Shown: one piece after another, positions 13,960 through 24,474 of the stretch
Layout of the letters: each line of letters starts with the position of its first letter
Numbering within the stretch: position 1 is the stretch's first letter
Source: Megascapheus bottae
Lineage: Eukaryota; Chordata; Mammalia; Rodentia; Geomyidae
Reading direction: 5' to 3'
Assembly: GCA_024803745.1 (NCBI GenBank)
Contig: JANJXV010000130.1
Coordinates: 1,726,501 to 1,790,500 of the forward strand
Length of the DNA stretch: 64,000 nt
The notes under the pieces: model-generated
Database searches by the model: none
What the model saw: the letters and a program-made list of their open reading frames with translations, nothing else
Told to the model about the DNA's origin: nothing
Program-made: the position numbers and the translations under genes

Positions 13960-14425
13960 AGCAGAGAGAGACTGCAGAGAGGATGGGTTTTACTCCATCT
14001 TCCAGGAAATTGTTCTCCATTTCCACCATAGATTGGCTAACTATACTTCCATCAGCATTCTGTCAAATTACCTAAGCACTCTTCTTAGAGGATTCAGACT
14101 TTCTCTACAGCACCCTTCTTTCTCCCAATCCTCACCAGCACAAACCTCAATATGTTGCTAGTGACAATACCGGTTTTCTGGCCGGCTCTTCCAAATTCTT
14201 CTGGTTTTTATCCAGCTTCAAAGCTGCTTCCACATGTTTAACTATTTGCTATAGTGATAGTCTCACTTTTCAATATCAATTTTCTTTTTTAGTCTGTTTT
14301 GTGATGCAGTCGCTATACCACAGACTGGGTCAATCATAATCAGTAGAAGTTTTTTTTTGTCTCACAGTTCTGGAGACTGGGAAGTCTGAGATTGAGAGAC
14401 TGCATCTGGGAGGTGCTTCGTGCTA
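13960..14425 (-). mobile_element. MaLR-type ERVL remnant: LTR and start of internal region
   Basis: From about 14293 the order 'agtctgtttt', 'ccacagactgggt' and 'ctcacagttctggagact' is the 3' end of a MaLR LTR read antisense. To its left, 14175-14290 ('agcttcaaagctgcttcc', 'tatccagcttc') fits the start of the MaLR internal region, antisense. That order identifies the LTR as the 5' one of a minus-strand provirus-like copy. The stretch 13960-14175 probably continues the internal region, with less support. MaLR elements are non-autonomous and no gag, pol or env frame is visible. Confidence 0.6.
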
Positions 14426-14956
14426 TGTCTAAAAAGACAGCAGGACAAACACAAAGTATGATAGAGAGAAGAAAAAAGCTCAAAGAAATTCACCTTTTTT
14501 TGAGAGACTTTTGAGAGTTAGAAAAGCCTACAAACCATAACAAATAATCTATTCTAAACATGGCAGTTGTAGCTGAACATCTTTGATATTTTCTCCAGTT
14601 TCTTACTAATTTAAAACACTTTGTAGTCTGTGAGCTGGGAGTTGTAAACCTTAAAAAGGTTGTATTATCAAACATTTAAAACAAATGTAGAAAAATTCAT
14701 ATGTAAAATCTTAATAAAAAACACATAAGAGGTAGAATACTAATTTATAGGAGCTATTTCCAAAAAAGAAATAATCTATAACTAAGTTTCAAACATGATT
14801 ATGAACATAGATCACCATTTTAAAATATCTCTGGATTGAAAGAATGCCACGGTTTATAAAACTGTATTATTTCTGGTGAGATGATTTTTATGGCTAAGTA
14901 AAACAAAAGGTAAGATTTTAAGCAAAAATTTAATATCAATCAAACTGTTTTATATT
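14426..14956. other. Unassigned AT-rich sequence
   Basis: No gene or recognisable repeat was seen between the MaLR remnant and the next L1 copy. Confidence 0.5.
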
Positions 14957-15279
14957 ATTTATTTTTTTCTTTTTTTATTGTAATTAATAAAAGGGTTACA
15001 TGATATTTGCCAGATAGAAGGTGCATTCATTCACATACATTAATACCCTTTCACATGTCTTGGTACCCATTAACCTCTCCCCCACCCACCACCCACCCCC
15101 TGTCTTGGTTTTACCCCTTGCCTATCAAATTTCAAATAACCAAATACAAATAAATTCGATATATCAGATAACAAAGTGAGATACTGTAACAATATGAGTT
15201 ACCCAAGGGACAGCAAAGGAGATGAAAGATAACATAGTAGATTAAGGACAACAATCATTCATTATATGGCTTTTGTTTA
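14957..15279 (-). mobile_element. LINE-1, 5'-truncated, 3' UTR only
   Basis: A minus-strand insertion. The T-rich left end (poly-A tail in sense) runs into 'gtaattaataaaagggtt', then 'atttgccagatagaagg', the C-rich complement of the G-rich 3' UTR tract, and ends at 'tatggcttttgttt'. It carries the 'tttgccagatag...gcatt(c/a)attcac' variant shared with the copy at 57355. It has no coding part. Confidence 0.88.
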
Positions 15280-15622
15280 ATTATTATAATATTTATCATC
15301 TAAGCAGAAGTGCATCTTGTGTATTGGAAACTGCAGCACCAAATTGTTGAATTATTTCTTAACGCTGCCTCTAACTTCCTTTACATAGCAGCAATAGATT
15401 TTGTTTTGATCTTGATTTTTTTAGTGATTCAGTCCATATAGAGAATTAATAATTAATCTGGTCCTAATATCAATAGCCTGTGAAATACTAAATTAACTGA
15501 CATTCCGGATTCTCAATTACTGTTTTCCAAGTTAGCATTGATCTTTTCATGGTTGGCTATGGTGCACATTAGATATCTATAAGCAGCTCCAACAGCAACT
15601 GGGACATTGTAGGGTGCTCAAT
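15280..15622. other. Unassigned AT-rich sequence
   Basis: Nothing was recognised between the L1 and the SINE monomer. Confidence 0.5.
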
Positions 15623-15732
15623 AATGTTTTATTGTTTTTGGTCGTGGGACCTGAACTCTGGGTCTCGGCATTGGCCCTGAGCTCTTCAGCCCATAGCTAC
15701 CACCCTACATCTTGAGCCACAGCACCACTTCC
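15623..15732 (-). mobile_element. tRNA-like SINE monomer (right-hand, Geo-type)
   Basis: Minus-strand copy of only the right-hand SINE monomer: 'cctgaactctgggtc', 'cctgagctcttcagc', 'cttgagccacagcaccac'. It is flanked by 'tgctcaat' at 15615-15622 and 15733-15740, a likely short target-site duplication. This suggests the monomer was inserted on its own or was 5'-truncated at the monomer boundary. Confidence 0.75.
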
Positions 15733-15740
15733 TGCTCAAT

Positions 15741-16474
15741 GAATTTTTGTTATTATTTTAGGAACCAGAATTGGCCACCACACAATAGAAAAATTATTGC
15801 TCACAAACATCACATTAATATATAAAAGAGAATGGCTATTAATATCTTTGAAATACATTGTGAAAATATGGCAAGAAAATAAAAAGGTAGCTTGTTAATG
15901 ATAATCACATTGATAAGACTTATTATTCCTTGTATATTCTACATATGTTCATTCAGCAGGTTTCTCATGTTGAGTACAACAGACTACATAAAGGTAAAGC
16001 AAAAAGTAATTCTTGTCCTATAGGATTTAGTCTAGAAAGAGAAATAGAAATCTTATTATACAGGTGAAATTTGTTTTTGTAGAGCTCACTGTGAAACCAA
16101 CAGTAAAAATACCTACTTAGTATGAGGATAACTATGTACATGTTAAGACTTGAAGGAAGAGTATAAGGGTAGGGCAATAATCTCTACCATGAAAGAAGAA
16201 CCCCATACTTGGAGTTTGCAGTACATACAGAAATCTACATAATAGTTCAAGGTAGCTCTCAGGAACGAGAAACTACCAGAATAAATGAAGCTCATACCAC
16301 TGAGAAAATCTGAAAAAGTTCTCAGGAAATTTGTGAGACCTACATACATACACAGTTAATTATTTGAAATGTAAATATAATTGAGAATGCTATATTTATT
16401 TTTAAATCCGTATTCCCAGTGATCACATAAGTCCTGAGTAGAAAGTATATCAGAAGAAAAATCACAATTGCAAA
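15741..16474. other. Unassigned AT-rich sequence
   Basis: No gene or repeat family was recognised. Minus-strand frames of 61-70 codons here are compositionally AT-rich and have no recognisable motif. Confidence 0.5.
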
Positions 16475-16560
16475 CATGAGAAAGGGTAGTAATGTTTGTG
16501 AAGTAATATATCTTCTATCTGGCAAATATAATATAGCCCTTCTATTAATTACAATAAAAA
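16475..16560 (+). mobile_element. LINE-1 extreme 3' end
   Basis: The last 86 bases of the same L1 3' UTR in sense orientation: 'catgagaaagggta', 'cttctatctggcaaat', 'cttctattaattacaata'. It is heavily 5'-truncated, with an A-rich tail blending into 'aaaaatacc'. Confidence 0.8.
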
Positions 16561-17121
16561 TACCTTAAAAAAGAAAATTTACATTTTCCGACAGTATTTG
16601 TGGAGCATTATATTTCTGCTTTTGTTAGCTCCAATTTCTACAGGCAGATCTACATATGAACATTCCTGGACAGTCTTCACTTTAAAATGTTGATTCAGTA
16701 CCCAAGTAATTTTAACTCCCTTAGTCCATAGGCTATGGGAGTGAAATCACAATTTCAACAAGTGCTGGAGGCCTAGGATGTATAGGTATAGGTACCAGAA
16801 TATACCTAGACAGCTTTATCATATCCATGTTCCTCCATAATGCCTAATATTCTCTATGTGATCCATTCTTGTACTAGAACTATTACTCTTCAAAAACCTC
16901 AAGGTGTTCAAGGAAGAACTGAGCTTCTTTCCCAAAAGAAATGCCAGTTCCTTAATAGCAGGGTATATACCTCAGATTATATCTTAACCTTTCACCATTA
17001 CAATTGTAATTATAATTAACTTTTGTTGAGTTTTTGTTGCAGACCCTGTTAAAAAGAGACTTAAATAAATTAGAGATCTAATTAAACTCGACAGTTCAGT
17101 AACTATTTCTTAAATGCTTTC
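16561..17121. other. Unassigned AT-rich sequence
   Basis: Nothing was recognised between the two L1 ends. Confidence 0.5.
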
Positions 17122-17137
17122 CTCTCCCACATTTTTT

Positions 17138-17373
17138 ACATTTTAAATATATTTTTGTAATTAATAGAAGGGTTACATTATATTCACCAGATAGAAGGTG
17201 AATTACTTCACATACATTGATACCCTTTCTCATGTCTTGTTCCCCATTTCCCTCCCTCCATCCTCGCCACTCATCTTGTTTTCCCCCTTCCCTATCCTAT
17301 TTCAAATAACCAAATAAACATATACAATATATCAGATAAAAGGTAAAATACCGTTACAATATGAGGTAACCAA
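17138..17373 (-). mobile_element. LINE-1, 5'-truncated, 3' UTR only
   Basis: Minus-strand insertion starting in 'atatttttgtaattaatag', then 'ttcaccagatagaagg', the C-rich tract, and ending in 'caatatgaggtaacca'. 'ctctcccaca' plus a T run stands on both sides (17122-17137 and 17374-17390), which is the likely target-site duplication. It carries the 'ttcaccagatag' variant shared with the copy at position 1. A SINE later entered its right-hand duplication. Confidence 0.85.
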
Positions 17374-17389
17374 CTCTCCCACAATTTTT

Positions 17390-17572
17390 TTGCCAGTCCT
17401 GGGCTTAAGCTCAGGGCCTGAGGACTGTCCCTGGACTTTCTCAAGGCTAGAACTCTACCACTTGAGCCTCAGCACCACTCCTGGCTTTTAAGTATATGGT
17501 ACCAAGGAATCGAACCCGGGTCTTCATGTATGCTAGTCAAGCACTCTACCGCTACGCCAAACTCCCAGTCCA
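17390..17572 (-). mobile_element. Dimeric tRNA-derived SINE (IDL-Geo type)
   Basis: Full-length minus-strand copy. Read in sense: an ID-like head with the A box 'tggcgtagcgg' and the B box 'gggttcgattcc', a middle 'taccatatac' link, then the right monomer 'caagtggtagag...' and an A tail (T run at 17385-17391). The perfect 14-base duplication 'ctcccacaattttt' flanks it (17376-17389 and 17573-17586). The intact boxes and perfect duplication suggest a fairly young insertion. It has no protein-coding capacity and would be mobilised by L1 proteins. Confidence 0.92.
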
Positions 17573-17586
17573 CTCCCACAATTTTT

Positions 17587-19529
17587 ATAGTTAATTTTCA
17601 ACATAGCATCTAGTGAGTATCACCAATACATTTGTTCACCCTGTGTCCCACCATTTCAGTGCCCCTCTCCCTCCCCCAAATAGATAACATACATACCAGA
17701 CAAAAGGTACAGAAATCACAAGTGGTGGCAAAGGAGAAAACAGACAAACATCAAAAAGACAAAAGGCAAAAATCAAAAGGCAAACAGCAAAAACCAAAGT
17801 CTTATCTCCATCTCTTGTAGTTCATTTCTATAAATCGTATTTCTGTATGATCATATGCACATAGCTATTGAGTTTTTTGATCTAGAATGTGCCTATAATT
17901 CTCCAAGTAAAAACATTGGAAAGTAAAAGACAAAAATTCACTAGGATATGATAAAGTATACAGGACTGTGAACACTCACACTGTAAGACCAGAGGAGGAT
18001 ATTATTATTCTTCTCTTCCAAAATCTCACTATATAATAAGCACTGGTATTTCTTGGCATGGTGGCTTTGAAGTCTCCTGGGCATCACCTCATTTCTATAT
18101 ACTTTAAAGCCAAATCAACTCTCATCTCACCTTACCCTCTCTCCTGTATTTCTAAAATAGCTGCACAAATGGGGGTTTAAAGTGTTAAAACTATGACTGG
18201 AATTAAGAAAGGGAAACTAATGTGTGTGTCCAGTCTTAGAGATCAAGAACATGCACAAGCATTGACTTGACTCATTTAAATCTTGATGTTTTCAAGCAGT
18301 TCCTATGTTGCTCTGAGTGTCTATTAATACCGAGTACCCGCTCTGCCTCACTCAGCCTTCACATTACTACACCATTTCTTTTCCAGTTAGTTTACCAGAT
18401 CAATATAAAGTTAAAAATGCTGATGGAACTATTTGAAATGGAAGACTAGGAGACTTAAGGGGGATTATGTAGGCTCTCAGAAATGATTTGAAGAGTTAAA
18501 TATCTGTTGGCTTTAGAAAGATTTTTAAAATTGACATTCTGGCACATTGCTTCAAGGACATAACAACTTTGAAGTACAACAACCGAAATGATAATGCTAA
18601 AAAGAAAATATCTACTCTAGGACAGCAAAAGGCTTAAGGTAATTTGTCCCAGTAATAAGTTTTAAAAACTGTACTCTCCATGATTTGGAGATACAAATGA
18701 AACTTTATTACAGAATATGGAATTCATTCTTTGCTCTGATGGGAATACTGGCCCTAGAAAGAAAAAATACAATATTGTTATAAATTTTAAAAAGTTAAAA
18801 GTAATACAATGGCAAGCCCTCAAATCTGTCCACTAAGAATAAAACTATTGATTGTATACTTACTAAATTTAATCTGAAAAGCCTCAGAAATGTTGAATTT
18901 CTCTTTTTAGGCCCAGCCTAAAAACACTTTTTCCCTTATTTGGACATTATGTTATTTAAGATGCAGTAATTTAAACAAGAGAAACACAACCCAAATTTAC
19001 TTTACATAAAGAAGAAAGTTTACAGCTCATGTCCTGGAACGACAGTAGGTTGGGATATGATTTCCCAAAAGGTCAATAATGTCTCACAGTTTTGACAGTT
19101 TTCTCATTATCTTGCATTTCTCCTCCTTGTTCTGTTTATTCTTTGGAACCCTCTACTACACCATCCTAACAAGCTTCTAACACCAATACCCTTTGAAATA
19201 AAGACAACTGCCTCCCAAAAGTTTGATGAGAGACTCTGGAAGTTAACTTGTTGCCCCCAATAAGGCAATAAGTCAAACTCAATCATTTTGATCAAATTTT
19301 TGGTTCATATTTCTGTACTATTACATCAATGTGTGGTACTAGTTTTAAGGCATGGACCATTAGGGATATTGTTTTTTTCTATCTAAACATTTACCCATAT
19401 CTATAAATTCTAATCTGCTTTGGTTGTTTTTGACAGACACAAATAAAATGACTTTCAAAATTATATTACTACTTGATTTGTAAAATGTACTATATTATCC
19501 ATCACAAAACAGTACTATATATAATCAAC
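17587..19529. other. Unassigned AT-rich sequence
   Basis: No gene or repeat family was recognised. An A/K-rich frame at 17632-17820 comes from an A-rich stretch of 'caaaa'-like repeats and has no recognisable domain. Confidence 0.5.
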
Positions 19530-19543
19530 AGTTAACTAAAATA

Positions 19544-19782
19544 TGGCCAGGCACATGCTCATTCCAATAATCCTAGCTACCCAAGACGCTCACATATGAG
19601 GACAGGAGCTCAAAGCTAGCACGGGCAGGAAAGCCCAGGAAATTCTTATCTCCAATTTGCCACCAAGAAATCAAAGGCAGAGCTGTTATACAAGTGGCTG
19701 AGTATTAACATCAAGTGAAAAATCTAGTGGATAGCAGCCTGACATCAGTTCAAGGCCCAGATACTGGCATACATACACAAAA
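19544..19782 (+). mobile_element. Composite SINE (7SL-like head plus tRNA-like tail)
   Basis: A 7SL/B1-like head ('ggccaggcac', 'aatcctagctaccca', 'cttatctccaatt') is followed by a diverged right monomer ('acaagtggctgag', 'cagttcaaggccc'). The flanks 'agttaactaaaata' (19530-19543) and 'agttaattaaaata' (19783-19796) form a 14-base target-site duplication with one mismatch. It is older than the dimeric copies, judging by divergence. Confidence 0.85.
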
Positions 19783-19796
19783 AGTTAATTAAAATA

Positions 19797-20469
19797 CAAT
19801 GAATCAATATCAAACCATGTAATCATAATTCAAACTATATTTGCTTCCCTGACTTTTCCAGATATGATGAAGGTTGAATATTCTCCACATAGTCACACTG
19901 TTTGAGAGAGCTAATAGGCAAGGCAATATCACTGAAAACTTTTGTGCAAAAGTTTCAAGCCTAATATTAATTTATTTAAAATGTTTGAGAAAGTTTGCAT
20001 AGAAAATCTAGACAAATTAAAAAAAAATATTATTTGGTTTTACCCCACTTTCTCAAAACTCCTTATATTCGATAGCAGAAGAAATGGAACGGTACAGCAT
20101 TAACTTATGCACATATCAGCTGTTTCTATCTTAACTAGGAAGCACTGTTTCATCTCTTATCAGACACAAAATGGATTGAAAGTTAATTGGAAAAGTATTT
20201 CAGAAGAAAAGTGGTAGAGAAAGGTCTAATAGGTTTTTGAAGATGTAAAGATTCATATTTTTATGTTGGAAAGGATACCAAACCAGAGAAAAGTTTCTAG
20301 TTAAGAACACAGTGAATATTTTTAATGTATGAAAAACCTAGCTACAATACAGCAAAATAATAATAGTAATAATAATAATAATAATAAATCTACAGTTCCA
20401 CTATACCTAGCAGGTCATGAAATATTTGTGATAAGCTTGAACAACCACTTTTTCATGAACTTAATAATT
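19797..20469. other. Unassigned sequence with an (AAT)n run
   Basis: No gene was recognised. An AAT trinucleotide run lies at about 20355-20388. Confidence 0.5.
20355..20388. repeat. (AAT)n microsatellite
   Basis: 'aataataatagtaataataa...' with a single interruption, about 34 bases. Confidence 0.93.
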
Positions 20470-20746
20470 TTTTCTTTTCTTTTCTTTTTTGGTTAGTCTT
20501 GGGTCTTGAACTCTGGGCCTGGGCGCTGTCCCTGAGCTCTTCACCAAATAAAGGTTATACCCTTTATTTTAAAAGCTATACCTTTTCAAATTAACATTAA
20601 AACTTATACCACTTCTGCTTTTCTGGTGGTTAATTGGAGATAAGAGTCTTACAGACTTTCATGCCCAGGCTGGCTTTGAACTACAATACTCAGACCTCAG
20701 TCTTCTGAGTGGCTAGGATTACAGGTGTGGGTCACTAGCTCCTAGC
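20470..20746 (-). mobile_element. Composite SINE with internal insertion
   Basis: Minus-strand composite: a T-rich end, 'cttgaactctgggcctggg', 'cctgagctcttca', then about 40 bases of extra AT-rich sequence ('aaataaaggttatacc...' repeated in part), followed by 'gtggttaattggagat', 'aggctggctttgaac' and 'tgagtggctaggattacagg'. Possible flanks 'cttaat' lie near 20459 and 20746. The extra block makes this copy unusual. Confidence 0.82.
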
Positions 20747-20950
20747 TTAATCTTTTTTGCTAAGTACTCACTTTGTTTTCAGATGAGGGACTGCTTTCCC
20801 AAGAGCCCTCTTTGTCTATTGATATCACCTCAAAAACCTTCTTCTTTTCAGTCACCATCTGTGGCGGCCTGCATAGATATTATATATTCTTCCTGACCCC
20901 TGGAACTTGATCTGCATATATTATCATTGTGCATATAGTAGTTGTGTAGT

Positions 20951-21129
20951 TCTTTTTTTGCAAGTCATGGGCTTGACCTCAGGGCCTGGGCACTGTCCTT
21001 GGACTTTCTCAAGGCTCAGCACTCTACCACTTGAGCCTCAGCACCACTTCCAGCATTTTTCTATGTATGTGGTACCAAGGAATTGAACCCTGGTCTTCAT
21101 GCATGCTAGGCAAGCACTCTGCCACTAGA
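20951..21129 (-). mobile_element. Dimeric tRNA-derived SINE, slightly truncated
   Basis: Minus-strand dimeric element from its T run to 'caagcactctgccactaga'. The outermost 10-15 bases of the ID-like head ('gggctgggag...' in sense) are missing, so it is 5'-truncated. It appears to sit inside older repeat sequence (20840-21450). Confidence 0.88.
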
Positions 21130-21154
21130 CTGTTGCCATTATTATTTGAATGGT

Positions 21155-21450
21155 GTTGGGTGTGTCTGGTGTTTACAGAGGAAATGGGTGTAGGAATCTG
21201 AGTGGATCAGGTCAAGAAATTTTCCTTTTGTGTGGTGAGTACTATGGAATTAGCGTCAAGCATTGACCAGCAACTGACCTTTCTCATGGGACCTGGAACA
21301 GAATTTCCTCTGCTGTGATGGACTCCATACTGACAGACATAGCCACACCCTAGACTTCAAGAGTTTAGGTGACCTATCACCAGCTTTGATCAATTTTGTG
21401 AAAGACAGGCTGTTCACCCTGGCATTTGCAGACAATTACCAAATATAGTG
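21155..21450 (-). mobile_element. Probable ancient LTR-like repeat, family unresolved
   Basis: 'tgggtgtgtctggtgttt' followed by '...gaatctgagtggatcagg' resembles, in the opposite orientation, the block at 52090-52170 ('gtcagtccactgattt', 'tagacacatg'). The rest ('agacaggctgttcaccct') also reads like a recurring rodent repeat, but I cannot name the family. No coding content. Confidence 0.35.
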
Positions 21451-21677
21451 ATACTCATGGAGACATTTAGCTTGTCGACTGCTTCACAGATAGGTTTTTC
21501 TGCTCATAAGTATTTCACTGTACAGCTGTCATTAAGACCTAAATGCTCAGGCTTACAGAATACACATTCTTCTCACTTATTTTATTGTGTCAAAGTGGTT
21601 ATGTGGTGCTTCTGTATTTCCTGAATAAATATCAGTTTTAAAGTATAGCCGTCTTTCAAAAAATGTTTTTGTTTTTA

Positions 21678-21895
21678 AGCTCACACCTGTAATAGTAGCT
21701 ACTCAGGAGGCTTAGGTCTTGAGGATCATGGTTCAAAGCCAGCCCAGGCAGAAAAGTCCGCATGAGACTCTTCTCTCCAATTAACCACTCAAAAACCAGT
21801 AGTGGAGCTGTACCTCAAAATGGTAGAAAAGAGAGCTCAGGGACACCCACCATCTAGGTTTTGAGTTCACACCCCATGACTGACTTAAAAAAAAA
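21678..21895 (+). mobile_element. Composite SINE (7SL-like plus tRNA-like)
   Basis: 'agctcacacctgtaat', 'agctactcaggaggctta', 'cagcccaggcagaaaagtcc', 'cttctctccaattaacc', then the right monomer and a 9-A tail at 21887-21895. The first 8 or so bases of the head are missing. Confidence 0.88.
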
Positions 21896-22192
21896 GTTTA
21901 ATTTTGCTGATATTCCCAGAATTAATTCTATTTTGACCTTTTGGGACAGTGGGCTGGTGGGCTGGAGGACTTTCAGTCTCTCTGGATCTCAACACTATGA
22001 TTATGGATGCAGGAAGGCGTCTCTAGGGATTATGGGTAAAACCTATACTCAATAAACACCTAGGTCCTGTAATAACTCTGTAGGTTCCTATCCTTACTGT
22101 GCAAAGTCATCATAAACATGGCAACTTATGACAGTATACAAACAATAATAGAACTCAAGAAAACAGCACTGTTTTCTAGTACCTTTTCTCTA

Positions 22193-22214
22193 AAAAAAAA
22201 AAAAAAAAAAAAAG
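22193..22214. repeat. Poly-A run
   Basis: 22 consecutive A residues, lying directly before the next composite SINE on the plus strand. Probably the surviving tail of an earlier insertion whose body is not recognisable. Confidence 0.95.
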
Positions 22215-22540
22215 GTGGGGCAGTGGCAGTGGCTCAAGTCTATAATTCTAGCTACCTGGGAGCCAGAGATTGGAAGATCAAGATTCAAGGCTAGTCTAGT
22301 TCAAAAAATAAATAAATAAATTGTTTCTGAGTTTCCATCTCAACAGTGGTACACCCTGGGGAAGCATAACGAAAAGGATTGCAGTCCAGGCTGGCCCAGG
22401 CATAAAGCAAAATCCTATCTGGAACATAATCAAACCAGCAAGTGTTCGGCAGCGTGATTCAAGAGATAGAGCACCTGTCTTTGCAAGCTCAGAATCCTGA
22501 GTTCAAATCCTAGCATTGCAAACTAAAAAGCAAAAACAAG
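22215..22540 (+). mobile_element. Older composite SINE with duplicated or extended head
   Basis: A 7SL-like head ('cagtggctcaagtctataat', 'agctacctgggagcc') is followed by 'aaataaataaata', a second block resembling head sequence ('ccaggctggcccaggca'), and an ID-like tail with 'gattcaagagatagagc' and 'gagttcaaatcctagcat'. It is longer than the other copies (about 325 bases) and more diverged. It may be two overlapping insertions, or an older variant of the type I recall from beaver. Confidence 0.7.
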
Positions 22541-23184
22541 AGCAAAAGCGTGTGTCCATGCCTGGCGTGCCATTCACTGGCAGCAGAAACTCAGAAGGAG
22601 GCGGGAGTTGTAAGACAGGATAGGAACATTTAGTTTAATTGCCTGGGGAGGGTCAGAAACAACTCTTTGTTCAGCCCCACCAAGCTAATTAGTTGAAAAA
22701 ACAACATTCTCAGCCCATAAACAAGAGTCTTTTTTTTTCTATAAGCAATTAGGAATGACCCTAATCTTATTCACTTAAACATACATCCCACAGCAAAGCT
22801 GGAAAGACACCAAAGCATTGGAAAGACACCAAAGTTGAGGCTGCACAACTGCATTTGTGAATCCTCAAAGCTTCCCAATGAAAGATCAACTGCCCTTCCT
22901 TCGAAGATTTTCTTCTTTGCTTTCTCCTGAGCATAAATTTCTAGATGTGCAGCAGGTGACAGCAGGAAGCCAGAGTTCTAACCCATCATACTAACCCAGC
23001 CCTTCCCCTGCCCAACCTCACACCTCACACATTGCTCCCTACTGGACAGTTTGCATTGTCTCTGCCTTCTGCCAGCCTGGAAATACTGTGAGGCCCAGTG
23101 AAGAGCCATCACCTGCCATCTGAGTGCTCTACTGTTTTACACAGGGAAAGGATGAAGCAAACTATTGTTGAATAAACCAATGGA
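22541..23184. other. Unassigned sequence with a short direct repeat
   Basis: No gene was recognised. 'tggaaagacaccaaag' occurs at 22800-22815 and 22819-22834. Sequence to the right becomes GC-richer. Confidence 0.5.
22800..22834. repeat. 16-base direct repeat
   Basis: Two identical 16-base copies separated by 3 bases, probably a local slippage duplication. Confidence 0.9.
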
Positions 23185-23335
23185 GGATGGATGGATGGAT
23201 GGATGGATGGATATGAAAGGAAGGAAGATAGATGGATGATGGATAGAAGGATAGGGAATGGATAGGATAGATGATGGGTGGAAAGGTTAAAGAGAGGAAG
23301 AAAGGAAAAAGGAGGAAAGAGGAGGACGGGAGTTT
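23185..23335. repeat. (GGAT)n / (GGAAA)-like purine-rich microsatellite
   Basis: A clean GGAT array (23185-23212) passes into degenerate GGAA, GATA and GAAA motifs. The strand is strongly purine-biased. Frames read on the opposite strand give Pro/Ser-rich artefacts. Confidence 0.93.
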
Positions 23336-23407
23336 CTTTAATAGGGAATAAAGAGATCATTTGTTAGTATAAAGATTTGCAAATGATCACAGCAAATAAC
23401 ACTTCAA

Positions 23408-23462
23408 ATGGGAGAGAGGGGAGAAGAGGAAGAGGGGGGGGAGAGGGAGAGAGGAGGGGTGA
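23408..23462. repeat. G/A-rich simple sequence
   Basis: 'gggagaggggagaag...' purine-only or nearly so. It produces the Gly/Arg-rich start of a 194-codon frame that is therefore not a gene. Confidence 0.9.
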
Positions 23463-23806
23463 GGCTGGTGCTCCAAGGTTGAGGGGTAACTTAAAAAAAA
23501 TAATCCAACTAACTGAAAGAATGACTGGTGCAGCCAGGAGCAGAATTCAAATTTTGGAGCTCTATTCTCCCAGCTGGGCACTTAAGAGTTTGGCTCGTGT
23601 GGTGGTGGCAGTTCACGGAGAGTTCAAATCCCCTCACAGACACGTGTGGGTGAATAAGTGGCATAGTCTTTCTTTCTTCCAAGTGCTTGATAGAAGCTTC
23701 CAGATGTATGGGGGTGTGCATAAGAGAGCCTCGAGTGCTCCACTCTCGATGGAGTCTATAAATATGCATGTTGGGTATCATGAATCATTTAGAGCTGGCT
23801 TGGTTG

Positions 23807-23815
23807 CTTTTCTTT

Positions 23816-23863
<48 letters not shown>

Positions 23864-23892
23864 TTTTTCTTTCCCTTCCTTCCTTCCTTCCT
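23807..23892. repeat. (TTTC)n / (TTCC)n microsatellite
   Basis: About 60 bases of TTTC repeat followed by TTCC repeat. It encodes the Phe/Leu/Ser run in the long frame at 23377-23961 and explains why that frame stays open. Confidence 0.97.
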
Positions 23893-24364
23893 GGCTATCT
23901 AACTTTATTCTTGAAACTTCTTGCTAAGTTTGAAGGGACACCAAGGCGGAGAGAAATGTAGTTACCAGCGAGCTTGAGGCTTAGGGGTGAACACTTGGGC
24001 TCTTTCACCACTTTCAGAATTTGTTATCTCCGCTTATTTCGCTTTGGACTTTGAGTTTACTTCCCCTCGTGGGGGCTCTGTCTCCACGTCAGAACAAAGG
24101 GATACTAAGTCCACGCAGTGTGTGGATATAAAACACTAGTACAGCAGACAGAAGGAGCACGCAGAATGGCTGGCCTCCTTCCTTTCCTCGTATGACTCTA
24201 GTCCACAGCCAAATCTAACTACATCATACGACAGCCAGGCCTCAAAGGTTAGCAATTACCAGTCAATAAATGTTGCTCAAATAGAAAGTAATGGAGGAAG
24301 CTGCTTCTGACAGGGTCTCAGCCAAGCTATGCTACAGTAAGAAAACACTAAGTCTGTTGTTTTC
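23893..24364. other. Unassigned sequence
   Basis: No gene or repeat family was recognised. Confidence 0.5.
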
Positions 24365-24474
24365 ATATCCTATGCTCTCCCTTCTTCCTCCCTTTTTCTC
24401 TCTCTCTCCTTCCCTCCTTTCTTCCCATCCCCCTCCCTCCCTCCTCCTCCTCTCCTTTTCCCTCTCCCTCTCTT
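24365..24474. repeat. Pyrimidine-rich (CT/CCT) simple sequence
   Basis: Almost entirely C and T, with 'cctccctcc' and 'tctctctc' runs. It abuts the T-rich end of a minus-strand SINE and may have grown from its tail. Confidence 0.9.

Noticed and set aside
14005..14160. Antisense L1 ORF2 fragment
   Set aside because: A few words fit L1, but the neighbouring 14175-14425 fits MaLR internal-plus-LTR better and the stretch is contiguous with it.
13960..14425. Endogenous retrovirus with coding genes
   Set aside because: Only LTR and internal leader-like sequence of a MaLR element is visible; no gag, pol or env frame.
16340..16525. 61-codon minus frame with a hydrophobic stretch
   Set aside because: Its start is antisense to the L1 3' end; a similar start recurs in the plus frame across the L1 at 57355, so it is an L1 shadow.
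22541..23184. CpG island or promoter at the change to GC-richer DNA
   Set aside because: CpG is sparse and no TATA/initiator arrangement or downstream open exon was seen.
23377..23961. 194-codon plus-strand open frame, the longest in the window
   Set aside because: Its start is G/A-rich simple sequence (Gly/Arg run) and its end is a TTTC/TTCC array (Phe/Leu/Ser run). The middle has no domain and a Ser/Pro-rich frame overlaps it on the other strand.
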